Origin: Chloroflexota bacterium
GTDB lineage: Bacteria > Chloroflexota > Limnocylindria > Limnocylindrales > CSP1-4
DNA: 8,196 nt
Reading direction: 5' to 3'
Assembly: GCA_017881985.1 (NCBI GenBank)
Contig: JADGQH010000141.1
Span: forward strand, 1 to 8,196
Shown here in pieces: positions 1 through 5,080 of the stretch (within the stretch, counting starts at the first letter, position 1; each line of letters opens with the position of its first letter). The translations under genes were made by a program, and so were the position numbers. A model generated the notes under the pieces. It searched no databases. It saw nothing but the letters and a program-made list of their open reading frames with translations, and had not been told where the DNA came from.

Positions 1-130
1 GGACGCGCGCGTGGTCGACCCGGCCGAGCCGGAGCGCTCGATCGCCCGGCTCTCGCTCGTGCGAGCGACGCAGCTGACGCTTGCCGGCGCGCTCGGGCTG
101 CTGGGAATCTCCGCGCCCGAGGCGATGTAG
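1..130 (+). CDS. argS: arginyl-tRNA synthetase, C-terminal end (partial)
   Basis: Only the last 42 codons lie in the window; codons begin at base 2 and the TAG stop is at 128-130. The protein would charge tRNA-Arg with arginine in the cytoplasm. The fragment contains ARLSLVRATQLTLAGAL followed by LGLLGISAPEAM at the very end. This fits the all-alpha anticodon-binding domain of class I ArgRS, which typically ends in a pattern like (L/V)xxAxxxVLxxGLxLLGxxAPExM. The catalytic HIGH and KMSKS regions lie outside the window and cannot be checked. Third positions are nearly all G or C, as in the neighbouring genes. The gene converges on the lipoprotein gene, with a 91-bp gap holding two hairpins. 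The identification rests on a short C-terminal signature, so DALR-domain relatives remain possible but less likely. Confidence 0.8.
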   Translation, partial: DARVVDPAEPERSIARLSLVRATQLTLAGALGLLGISAPEAM

Positions 131-139
131 GCGAGCGAG

Positions 140-205
140 GGACCCCGGCCCGGGGCGTCCACGATCGGCGAGCTAAGCGCCTGCTCCGTCCCCGGTCGAC
201 CGGGG
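140..205. terminator. two GC-rich inverted repeats between convergent genes, possible bidirectional terminator
   Basis: Two hairpins lie in the 91-bp gap between the argS stop (130) and the end of the lipoprotein gene (222). The first, 140-160, pairs GGACCCC with GGGGCGTCC with one bulged C. The second, 190-205, is the perfect palindrome CCCCGGTCGACCGGGG, which as RNA gives a 6-bp stem with a TCGA loop. In addition GACCCCGG (141-148) is exactly complementary to CCGGGGTC (216-223), so alternative long-range pairing is possible. There is no T tract on either strand, so this is not a classical intrinsic terminator. The position between two converging genes is the main reason to suspect termination or 3'-end protection. 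Confidence 0.4.
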
Positions 206-221
206 CCGGGTGCAGCCGGGG

Positions 222-1604
222 TCAGGGCAGCGCCGCGGCCGCCAGCTTCTCGAGCGTCGAGGCGTCGCTGGCGAACAGGACCGCCACCTCCGCGCCCCCC
301 GGGACCGCGGCGCCGGACGCGATCCTCACCACCCGCGCCTCGCCCGGGACGCCGCGGATCGCCTCGGTGGCCGCGGTCGAGAACTCTGTGGCGTCGGCCG
401 GCGTGTCCCACGTCGTGAGGACGACCAGCGCGTAGGCCCCGTCCGGGCCGTCGATCAGCGCGTAGCGGTCGCCGCCCCATCCTGCGGCAGCGCCATCGCC
501 GCTCACGCCGCCACCGGCGCCCGTCACGCCGCGTGCCTTCAGCCACGAGCCGACCTGGAACTCGCCCAGGGTGTCGGCCGGCGTGGCCGTCCACCCGCCG
601 CCGAGTCGCGCCGCGATCGCGGGCGCGTCGAGGGGCACGGTGATCGGCCGCTCGTCGGCTGCGTACTTGTCGGCGTGGAGCACCTGCTCGGTCGAGTCCG
701 GCAGCCTGCCGAAGGCGCGGTCGACCGCCTTCCACCCGCCGTTCGCCCAGATCGAGCTGACGAACAGGACCCCCTGCATGTACGGGAAGAGCAGCCCGTC
801 GCGGATGAACGGTGGCGCTGCGTCCAGCTGCGCCTGCGCCGCAGGATCGCCGGCGAGGATCTCTGAAATCCCGGCCGTGTCGAGGTGGCTGGTCAGCCAT
901 TGGGTCATCAGCAGCGACGCGTCGCCCTCGATGAGCGCGAGGCGCGCCATCGATCGATCCCCCTGCCCGATCGCGTCCGTCTGGATTCCTTCGAGCCCGA
1001 AGTTCTGGTCCTGGAGCGCGTGCGTGAACTCGTGCGCGAACGTGACCTTCTCGACCGCCCCGATCCGGCCGCTTCGCGCGACGACGTAGATCTGTTTCGT
1101 CGCGGGATCGTAGTAGCCGGCGACCTGCGATCCGAGAAGGTTCACATAGAGGGTCTCGAGTGAGGTCCCGGACGGCAGGAGGCCCATCGCAATGAGCGTC
1201 GCCTGGGATGCCGCGATCTCCGCCGGGGGGTTCTCGGCGCGGAACTGCGCCTCGAGCCGGACCCGGACCTGCGCCTCGTCGAGGATCGTCGGGACGAGGC
1301 GCTGCTTTGCGGGGAGCCCGCGGAGCGCGACGACGTCGTCCTCGATCTGGCGGTAGAGCGCGGCGGTGTCGACCGATGCGTCCGGACCCGGGCTCTGGGG
1401 AGCCGGGCTGGCGCTCGTCGCGATCGGGGTCGAGGCGGCCGTTGACGATGCGGCGGCGGACGGGATCGTCGACGGCGCAGACGACGGGCCGTTCGATCCG
1501 CAGCCGGCGAGCAGCACGGCCACGAGGAGTCCGCTGACGGCTCGCGCCGTCCCGCGAGAGTGCGTGGCACTCCCGACGCGCTCGGGAACCAGGCTCGAGA
1601 GCAT
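222..1604 (-). CDS. secreted lipoprotein with HEFTH zinc-metallopeptidase motif
   Basis: This is a 460-residue protein of unrecognised name. Residues 1-35 form a lipoprotein signal: a basic N-region, a hydrophobic stretch from about 23, and the lipobox LAGC with C35 as the predicted lipidated cysteine. A low-complexity Ser/Ala/Pro/Thr linker (about 36-78) follows and probably spans the cell envelope. The domain core has GYYDPATKQIYV (163-174), the gluzincin motif HEFTH (191-195; ligands H191 and H195, catalytic E192), and EGDA (226-229), where E226 would be the third zinc ligand. STEQVLHADKY lies at about 304-314. The C-terminal third (about 330-460) looks like a separate domain. HExxH plus a downstream Glu is the established gluzincin arrangement; substrate and exact family are unknown. 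The ATG at 1604 was chosen because the signal peptide begins just after it and a -10-like box ends 6 nt upstream. There is no Shine-Dalgarno sequence. It is transcribed divergently from the MBL-fold gene and converges on argS. A non-catalytic relative is unlikely because all three putative ligands are present. Confidence 0.85.
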   Translation of the reverse strand: MLSSLVPERVGSATHSRGTARAVSGLLVAVLLAGCGSNGPSSAPSTIPSAAASSTAASTPIATSASPAPQSPGPDASVDTAALYRQIEDDVVALRGLPAKQRLVPTILDEAQVRVRLEAQFRAENPPAEIAASQATLIAMGLLPSGTSLETLYVNLLGSQVAGYYDPATKQIYVVARSGRIGAVEKVTFAHEFTHALQDQNFGLEGIQTDAIGQGDRSMARLALIEGDASLLMTQWLTSHLDTAGISEILAGDPAAQAQLDAAPPFIRDGLLFPYMQGVLFVSSIWANGGWKAVDRAFGRLPDSTEQVLHADKYAADERPITVPLDAPAIAARLGGGWTATPADTLGEFQVGSWLKARGVTGAGGGVSGDGAAAGWGGDRYALIDGPDGAYALVVLTTWDTPADATEFSTAATEAIRGVPGEARVVRIASGAAVPGGAEVAVLFASDASTLEKLAAAALP

Positions 1605-1616
1605 GGCTGGATTGTC
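1605..1616 (-). promoter_or_regulatory. -10-like element for the lipoprotein gene, leaderless start
   Basis: On the - strand the sequence reads GACAAT (1616-1611), six bases (CCAGCC), then the ATG. A -10 box ending 6 nt before the start codon would place transcription initiation at or next to the A of ATG. No purine-rich Shine-Dalgarno sequence is present. A TTG-containing -35 candidate (GTTGCC) lies upstream but at a short spacing of about 15 bp, so the -35 is weak or absent. Support comes mainly from the same arrangement at other genes in the window. Confidence 0.45.
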
Positions 1617-1666
1617 GCACGCGGCCCCCGAGGCAACCGGACACGCCCCGCGTGCGAGTCGTGCTC

Positions 1667-1700
1667 ACCTCCGGACGGAGTCGTGCGCGACGCCGGAGGT
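1667..1700. repeat. nested inverted repeat
   Basis: ACCTCCGG (1667-1674) is perfectly complementary to CCGGAGGT (1693-1700). Inside the 18-base interval GTCG (1680-1683) pairs with CGAC (1688-1691) around a TGCG loop. The bases just 3' on the + strand include TTTCTT. It lies about 60 bp upstream of the lipoprotein start, so it could be an operator-like site or part of an RNA structure. The function is unknown. Confidence 0.35.
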
Positions 1701-1815
1701 AGCGGTTTCTTCATCGTCTGCCGTCTTGGGGATTCACCCGCGTTGCGTACTCTTCGGATCAAGGAGCTGCGGAACGAAACCCTCCGAGCCGCCAGGTCCT
1801 TCCTCCCTCCCTCCG

Positions 1816-1860
1816 ACCGGGAGCGCCAATTGGGCAGGCGCTCCCGGTCCTCCCTTTTCC
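1816..1860 (+). terminator. perfect 12-bp stem-loop with trailing T-containing tract
   Basis: ACCGGGAGCGCC (1816-1827) and GGCGCTCCCGGT (1837-1848) are exact reverse complements separated by the 9-base loop AATTGGGCA. The + strand continues with CCTCCCTTTTCC (1849-1860). The stem is strong, and the short T run favours the + strand as the terminated strand. The - strand side is G-rich with no T tract. The T run starts 6 bases after the stem, so it is not a textbook intrinsic terminator. No + strand gene precedes it, which makes its role unclear: it could end a small RNA, act as an attenuator, or insulate the downstream MBL-fold gene from read-through. Confidence 0.5.
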
Positions 1861-1941
1861 GGGCGTTCCGGCCCCGCCGACACGAACCGACCGCAGCGGC
1901 GCGCCAGCCGCCCCGGGCAACGCGCGGTAACCGCCGCATGG

Positions 1942-1953
1942 CAGAATCGGGAC
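1942..1953 (+). promoter_or_regulatory. -10-like element for the MBL-fold gene, leaderless start
   Basis: CAGAAT (1942-1947) is followed by six bases (CGGGAC) and the ATG at 1954. No Shine-Dalgarno sequence is present and no convincing -35 hexamer was seen 16-18 bp upstream. The geometry matches the boxes before the lipoprotein gene, ftcD and hutU, which is the main support. It also decides the start, because the reading frame is open far upstream. Confidence 0.45.
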
Positions 1954-2628
1954 ATGGAATTGCAGTGGTTCGGACGCACGTGCGTCCGCCTCAAGGGCAA
2001 AGACGCCGTGGTGGTTGCGGATGCGTACCCGGCCGTCGTCGGGCCGACCGGTCGCGGCATCACCGGCGACATCGTCACGTTCAGCCACCCGGACGATGAC
2101 CCGCTGTCTCGCGCGAAGGGCGTTGCCACGCGCGATGGCGGGATCCACCTCCCGACGAGCCTGGAGCATGCGTTCGTGCTTGAGGGACCCGGCGAGTACG
2201 AGGTGAAGCATGTCCTGGTCACGGGCGTCCGGACGTTCCGGGACGACAAGCACGGGGCCGACCGCGGACGCAACGTCGTCTTCGCCGTGGAGCTTGATGG
2301 CATCCGGGTCGCGCACCTGGGCGACATCGCCCACACTCTGACCGAGGAGAAGATCGGCGAGATCGGCCCGATCGACGTCGCCTGCGTCCCGATCGGCGGG
2401 CAGCTGAGCGCGACGCGCGCGGCCGAGGTCATCGCCCAGCTCGACCCGAAGATCGTCGTGCCGATGCCGGTGTGCGACGACGAGCGCGAATGCGACGAGG
2501 CGCTCGCCAGGTTCCTGCACGAGATGGGCGCCAAGGACATCACGCCCCAGGCGAAGCTGACCGTCACGCCGAGCAGCGTGCCCGACGAGACCACGACCGT
2601 GCTCCTGGAGTCGCGCGGCAGGATCTAG
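1954..2628 (+). CDS. UlaG-like metallo-beta-lactamase-fold protein with degenerate metal site
   Basis: This 224-residue protein resembles the Lactamase_B_3/UlaG-like branch of the MBL fold, usually described as metal-dependent hydrolases. Recognisable family landmarks are DIVTFSHP (39-46), the GPGEYEV segment (78-84), VAHLGDIAH (119-127) and DVACVPIGG (141-149). It also has PKIVVPMPV (165-173) and a C-terminal segment resembling the family's KLxVTxSSLP ending. The canonical HxHxDH motif is altered: the aligned residues are H45, P46, D47, D48, D49, P50, so the second and last histidines are lost. The usual PMHY histidine is replaced by P172. D124 and H127 of the GDxxH segment remain. That pattern suggests weak or different metal binding, or a non-catalytic role. 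The first domain begins immediately after the chosen ATG, so the long upstream open frame is not needed. It converges on hutI with a 33-bp gap. No substrate can be inferred; a link to the adjacent hut genes is not supported by sequence. Confidence 0.85.
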   Translation: MELQWFGRTCVRLKGKDAVVVADAYPAVVGPTGRGITGDIVTFSHPDDDPLSRAKGVATRDGGIHLPTSLEHAFVLEGPGEYEVKHVLVTGVRTFRDDKHGADRGRNVVFAVELDGIRVAHLGDIAHTLTEEKIGEIGPIDVACVPIGGQLSATRAAEVIAQLDPKIVVPMPVCDDERECDEALARFLHEMGAKDITPQAKLTVTPSSVPDETTTVLLESRGRI

Positions 2629-2661
2629 CAGGTCTGGCGGCCTCGCCGGCGGCACGGCCCG

Positions 2662-3984
2662 CTACCCTCCGACGACGACTCTCCCGCCGGCGATGACCAC
2701 CCGGACCAGGCCCGCACCCGCCCAGTACGGCAGCTGGGCGTGGGTCGGCACGTCCCACACGACGAGGTCCGCGCGGCGGCCCCGCTCCAGCGCACCGCGG
2801 TCCGCGAGCCCGAGCGCCGCGGCCGCGTTGACCGTCGTCGCGACGAGCACCTCGGAGGGCGTCAGCCCGAGCCGGAGCATCGCCACCGACATCGCGAGCG
2901 GCAGGCTCGGGACCGGCGAGGTGCCGGGGTTGAAGTCCGTCCCGATGGCGATCGGAACGCCCGCCTCGATCAGCTCGCGGGCAGGCTCGCGAAGCTCCTG
3001 GCCGAGGAACCACGGGACCGTGGGCAGGAGGACGGCCACGACCGGCCGGGCACTCCCCGCCGCGGCGGCCAGCGCCCCGATCCCGGCCGCCGATGGGCAG
3101 CCGAGGTGGTCCGCGGAGAGCGCACCGAGCTCCGCGGCAAGCTCGGCCCCGCCCGATGGTGCCATCTCGTCTGCGTGAAGCCGGATCTCCAGCCCCTGAT
3201 CGCGGGCCGCCTCCAGAATTCGTCGTGCCTGGTCCGGCGAGAAGACCCCGGTCTCGCAGAACACATCCACCGACCGGGCAACCCCCTGGGCGGCGACGGC
3301 AGGAAGCTGCTCCTCGATGACGGCCCGGACATACGCCTCCGTCGCGGCGGCCGCGTCCGGATGGGCCGCCCGGACCTCGGACGGGACCGCGTGCGCGCCG
3401 AGGAACGTCGGAATCACGTCGACCGAGCCGTCGTCGGCGAGACGGCCCGCGATCGCAAGCAGCCGCAGCTCGGTCGCCGTGTCGAGACCGTAGCCGGACT
3501 TCGCCTCGACCGTGGTCGCCCCGTGACGAAGCATCTCGCCCAGCCAGCGGCGCCCGTGCGCCGCGAGCTCCCGGTCGGACGCCGCCCGGGTCGCGGCAAC
3601 CGTCGCGAGGATCCCACCGCCGGTAGCGAGGATCTCGAGGTAGCCCGCGCCGCGCTGCCGAAGAGCGACCTCGCCCTCCCGGCTACCGCCGAAGAGCAGG
3701 TGCGTATGCGCGTCCACGAGGCCCGGCGTGACGGTGCTACCGGTCGCGTCGATGACGTCGCACGCGTCCGGCGAGGCACCGATCTCCACGAGCGCGGCGG
3801 CCAGCGCGTCGCGCGCCTCGGGCTCGGCCGCGACAGCCACGATTCGCCCCTCGAGACACGCGACGGCGGTGCCGGGCGGGGCGATCGCCGGGTCGTCCTG
3901 GGCGCTGCCGCGACGAAGCCCGCCCGCACACGTCGCCACCTCGGCCGCGCCGGTGACCAGGATCCCGCGCGGAGCGTCGCTCAC
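2662..3984 (-). CDS. hutI: imidazolonepropionase
   Basis: This 440-residue protein hydrolyses 4-imidazolone-5-propionate to N-formimino-L-glutamate, the third step of histidine degradation, in the cytoplasm. It is an amidohydrolase-superfamily enzyme. The metal-binding DAHTH is at 91-95 (H93, H95), with a third ligand in LHADE (H270) and the fourth in GTDFNPGT (D350). Likely substrate contacts are R102, Y165 in SGYG, H198, E273, H293 in ADHL and N352. The spacings H95-R102, H95-Y165, H95-H198, H270-E273 and H270-H293 agree with those I recall for the Bacillus subtilis enzyme. The length is slightly above the usual 400-420, with a longer N-terminal segment at about 20-45. The GTG at 3984 was chosen because it overlaps the ftcD stop in GTGA and starts just before the family N-terminus. 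The frame is open further upstream, but that part is ftcD sequence in the wrong frame. Translation is probably coupled to ftcD. Confidence 0.95.
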   Translation of the reverse strand: MSDAPRGILVTGAAEVATCAGGLRRGSAQDDPAIAPPGTAVACLEGRIVAVAAEPEARDALAAALVEIGASPDACDVIDATGSTVTPGLVDAHTHLLFGGSREGEVALRQRGAGYLEILATGGGILATVAATRAASDRELAAHGRRWLGEMLRHGATTVEAKSGYGLDTATELRLLAIAGRLADDGSVDVIPTFLGAHAVPSEVRAAHPDAAAATEAYVRAVIEEQLPAVAAQGVARSVDVFCETGVFSPDQARRILEAARDQGLEIRLHADEMAPSGGAELAAELGALSADHLGCPSAAGIGALAAAAGSARPVVAVLLPTVPWFLGQELREPARELIEAGVPIAIGTDFNPGTSPVPSLPLAMSVAMLRLGLTPSEVLVATTVNAAAALGLADRGALERGRRADLVVWDVPTHAQLPYWAGAGLVRVVIAGGRVVVGG

Positions 3985-4949
3985 GTCCCGACGTTCCCGG
4001 CAGATGCGGCGCGCAGCCGCAGCTCGAGCGCCTGCAGCGGCGACGCATCCCGAAGGCGCAGGAAGGCCCCGGCGGCCAGCACGCGCTCCTCGTCGGTCGC
4101 ACCGGCCGAGGCACCGGCGTGGTCGGCGACATCGAGGAGCGCCGCCAGGGGCGCGAGGCCGATCAGCTCGGACTCGCGGAGCCCCGCGCCGTCCGCTGCC
4201 GCCTCCTCGGCCACCAGCTCCCAGGCGCGCCAGATCGGCGTGGTCGCGACGTCGAGGAGGTTCATCGAGACCTGGGCGCACCCGAGCTCCGCGATCCAGA
4301 AGCCCTTGGCCTGGACGGCGGGCAAGCCGCCGGACGACTCGCGGATTCGGTGCGCGATCCGCTTCGCGAGGCCGAGGTCCGTCGACTCGAGGTTGATGTT
4401 CCAGGCGACGAGGAACGGCCGCGCCCCGACCGCGATCGCCCCGCCACGGGGGTGCATCTGTGCCGGGCCGAAGTCCGGCTCGCGCCCGGCCGTCGCGATC
4501 TCCGCGACGAGCCCCTCGTACTGCCCGCGCCGCACGTCCGCCAGCCTGACCCGGTCCGGCCGCGTGGCCGCGGCGGCATAGAGGTAGACCGGCAGGCCGA
4601 ATCGCTCGGCGACGTCGCGCCCGAAGTCGCGGGCGAACCCGACGCACTCCGCCAGCGTCGTGTCGCCGAGCGGGACGAACGGGACGACGTCCACGGCGCC
4701 GATCCGCGGGTGCTCGCCGGTCTGCGTCCGCATGTCGATCTCGTCGAGCGCCGCCGCGACCAGCCGTTCGAGAGCGACGGTCACGGCTTCGACCTCGCCG
4801 GCGAGCGTGAACACGCTCCGGTTATGCGAGGCGTCGCTCGTGCGGTCGAGGAGATGCACGCCGCGCGCGCTCGCCGCGGCCGACGCCAGCCGCTCCACCA
4901 CGTCCAGGCGGCGGCCCTCGGATACGTTCGGGACGCTTTCGACCAGCAC
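3981..4949 (-). CDS. ftcD: glutamate formimidoyltransferase (no cyclodeaminase domain)
   Basis: This 322-residue protein transfers the formimino group of N-formimino-L-glutamate to tetrahydrofolate, giving glutamate and 5-formimino-THF. It is the last step of one branch of histidine degradation. Family motifs appear in order: VESVPNVSEGR (3-13), HNRSVFTLAG (42-51) and HPRIGAVDVVPFVP (80-93). These are followed by RGGAIAVGARPFLVAWNINL (168-187) and AQVSMNLLD (225-233). H80 in HPRxGA corresponds to the catalytic histidine known from the mammalian enzyme. The segment around 258-275 resembles the family SExxGLxPxxALLD region. The protein ends after the transferase N and C subdomains, so the cyclodeaminase part of the mammalian bifunctional protein is missing and must be encoded elsewhere. 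The start is GTG at 4949. The motif VESVPN begins two residues in, and a TAGCAT box ends 6 nt upstream. It is the first gene of the ftcD-hutI operon and is divergent from the MFS gene. Confidence 0.94.
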   Translation of the reverse strand: MLVESVPNVSEGRRLDVVERLASAAASARGVHLLDRTSDASHNRSVFTLAGEVEAVTVALERLVAAALDEIDMRTQTGEHPRIGAVDVVPFVPLGDTTLAECVGFARDFGRDVAERFGLPVYLYAAAATRPDRVRLADVRRGQYEGLVAEIATAGREPDFGPAQMHPRGGAIAVGARPFLVAWNINLESTDLGLAKRIAHRIRESSGGLPAVQAKGFWIAELGCAQVSMNLLDVATTPIWRAWELVAEEAAADGAGLRESELIGLAPLAALLDVADHAGASAGATDEERVLAAGAFLRLRDASPLQALELRLRAASAGNVGT

Positions 4950-4961
4950 GGATCGATGCTA
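4950..4961 (-). promoter_or_regulatory. -10 element of the ftcD-hutI operon, leaderless start
   Basis: On the - strand TAGCAT (4961-4956) is followed by six bases (CGATCC) and the GTG start of ftcD. TAGCAT matches the TAnnnT core, and TG directly precedes it (TGTAGCAT) without the usual one-base gap of an extended -10. A weak -35 candidate CGGACG lies about 18 bp upstream. No Shine-Dalgarno sequence is present. The element supports GTG 4949 as the start. It shares a 131-bp divergent gap with the MFS promoter; no clear operator palindrome was seen there. Confidence 0.5.
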
Positions 4962-5066
4962 CAGGCAGGGCGGGCGCGTCGTCCGCGTCCCGTCGCCGTC
5001 GGGCGGCGGCGGCGCGGCTGGAGGGAGCCGGCGATCGTGGGCAGGCGCATCGCGCACCGGCCGGGA

Positions 5067-5080
5067 TAGACTCCGCCCTC
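5067..5080 (+). promoter_or_regulatory. -10-like element for the MFS gene, near-leaderless start
   Basis: TAGACT (5067-5072) matches the TAnnnT core and ends 8 bases before the ATG at 5081. Initiation 6-7 nt after the box would leave a leader of one or two bases at most. There is no Shine-Dalgarno sequence and no clear -35 hexamer. The spacing differs by 2 from the other four starts, so the case is slightly weaker. Confidence 0.4.

Larger units (their letters stand above)
1605..1953. other. 349-bp divergent intergenic region without a convincing gene
   Basis: This gap separates the lipoprotein gene (- strand) from the MBL-fold gene (+ strand). It holds -10-like elements at both edges, a nested inverted repeat (1667-1700), an 18-base pure pyrimidine run (1797-1814), and a perfect 12-bp stem-loop followed by a T-containing tract (1816-1860). 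Reading frames stay open across it, but with poor codon character and no recognisable protein. No tRNA, SRP RNA, 6S-like RNA or T-box signature was recognised. A short non-coding RNA on the + strand ending at the stem-loop is possible. Confidence 0.6.

Noticed and set aside
1701..1800. tRNA, T-box or riboswitch in the divergent gap
   Set aside because: No T-arm consensus, CCA-type acceptor pairing, T-box AGGGTGGNACCGCG motif or known riboswitch core could be found on either strand. The similarity of GGGTGAATCCC to a T-arm is superficial.
1366..1953. Long N-terminal extension of the MBL-fold gene in an open frame
   Set aside because: The extension overlaps the lipoprotein gene on the other strand and crosses the stem-loop, has no domain character, and the family N-terminus begins exactly at ATG 1954, with a -10-like box just before it.
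1734..2655. Two long - strand open frames opposite the MBL-fold gene
   Set aside because: They have no family motifs, run across the intergenic stem-loop, and overlap a recognisable + strand gene.
2629..2661. Terminator between the convergent MBL-fold gene and hutI
   Set aside because: Only a 4-bp stem (GGCG with CGCC) could be drawn in this GC-rich 33-bp gap and there is no T tract, so it is not above background.
2740..4581. Long + strand open frame opposite ftcD-hutI
   Set aside because: The composition is Arg/Gly/Asp-rich with no recognisable motif, as expected for the antisense of GC-rich genes. It is fully covered by two well-identified genes.
3985..4647. N-terminal extension of hutI on the - strand
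   Set aside because: The stretch is Arg/Pro-rich out-of-frame reading of ftcD. ftcD has clear family motifs in its own frame, and hutI has a GTG start overlapping the ftcD stop.
4962..5066. Shared operator in the ftcD/MFS divergent gap
   Set aside because: The gap has repeated GGC units and scattered GATC/CGATCG words, but no inverted or direct repeat long enough to stand out.
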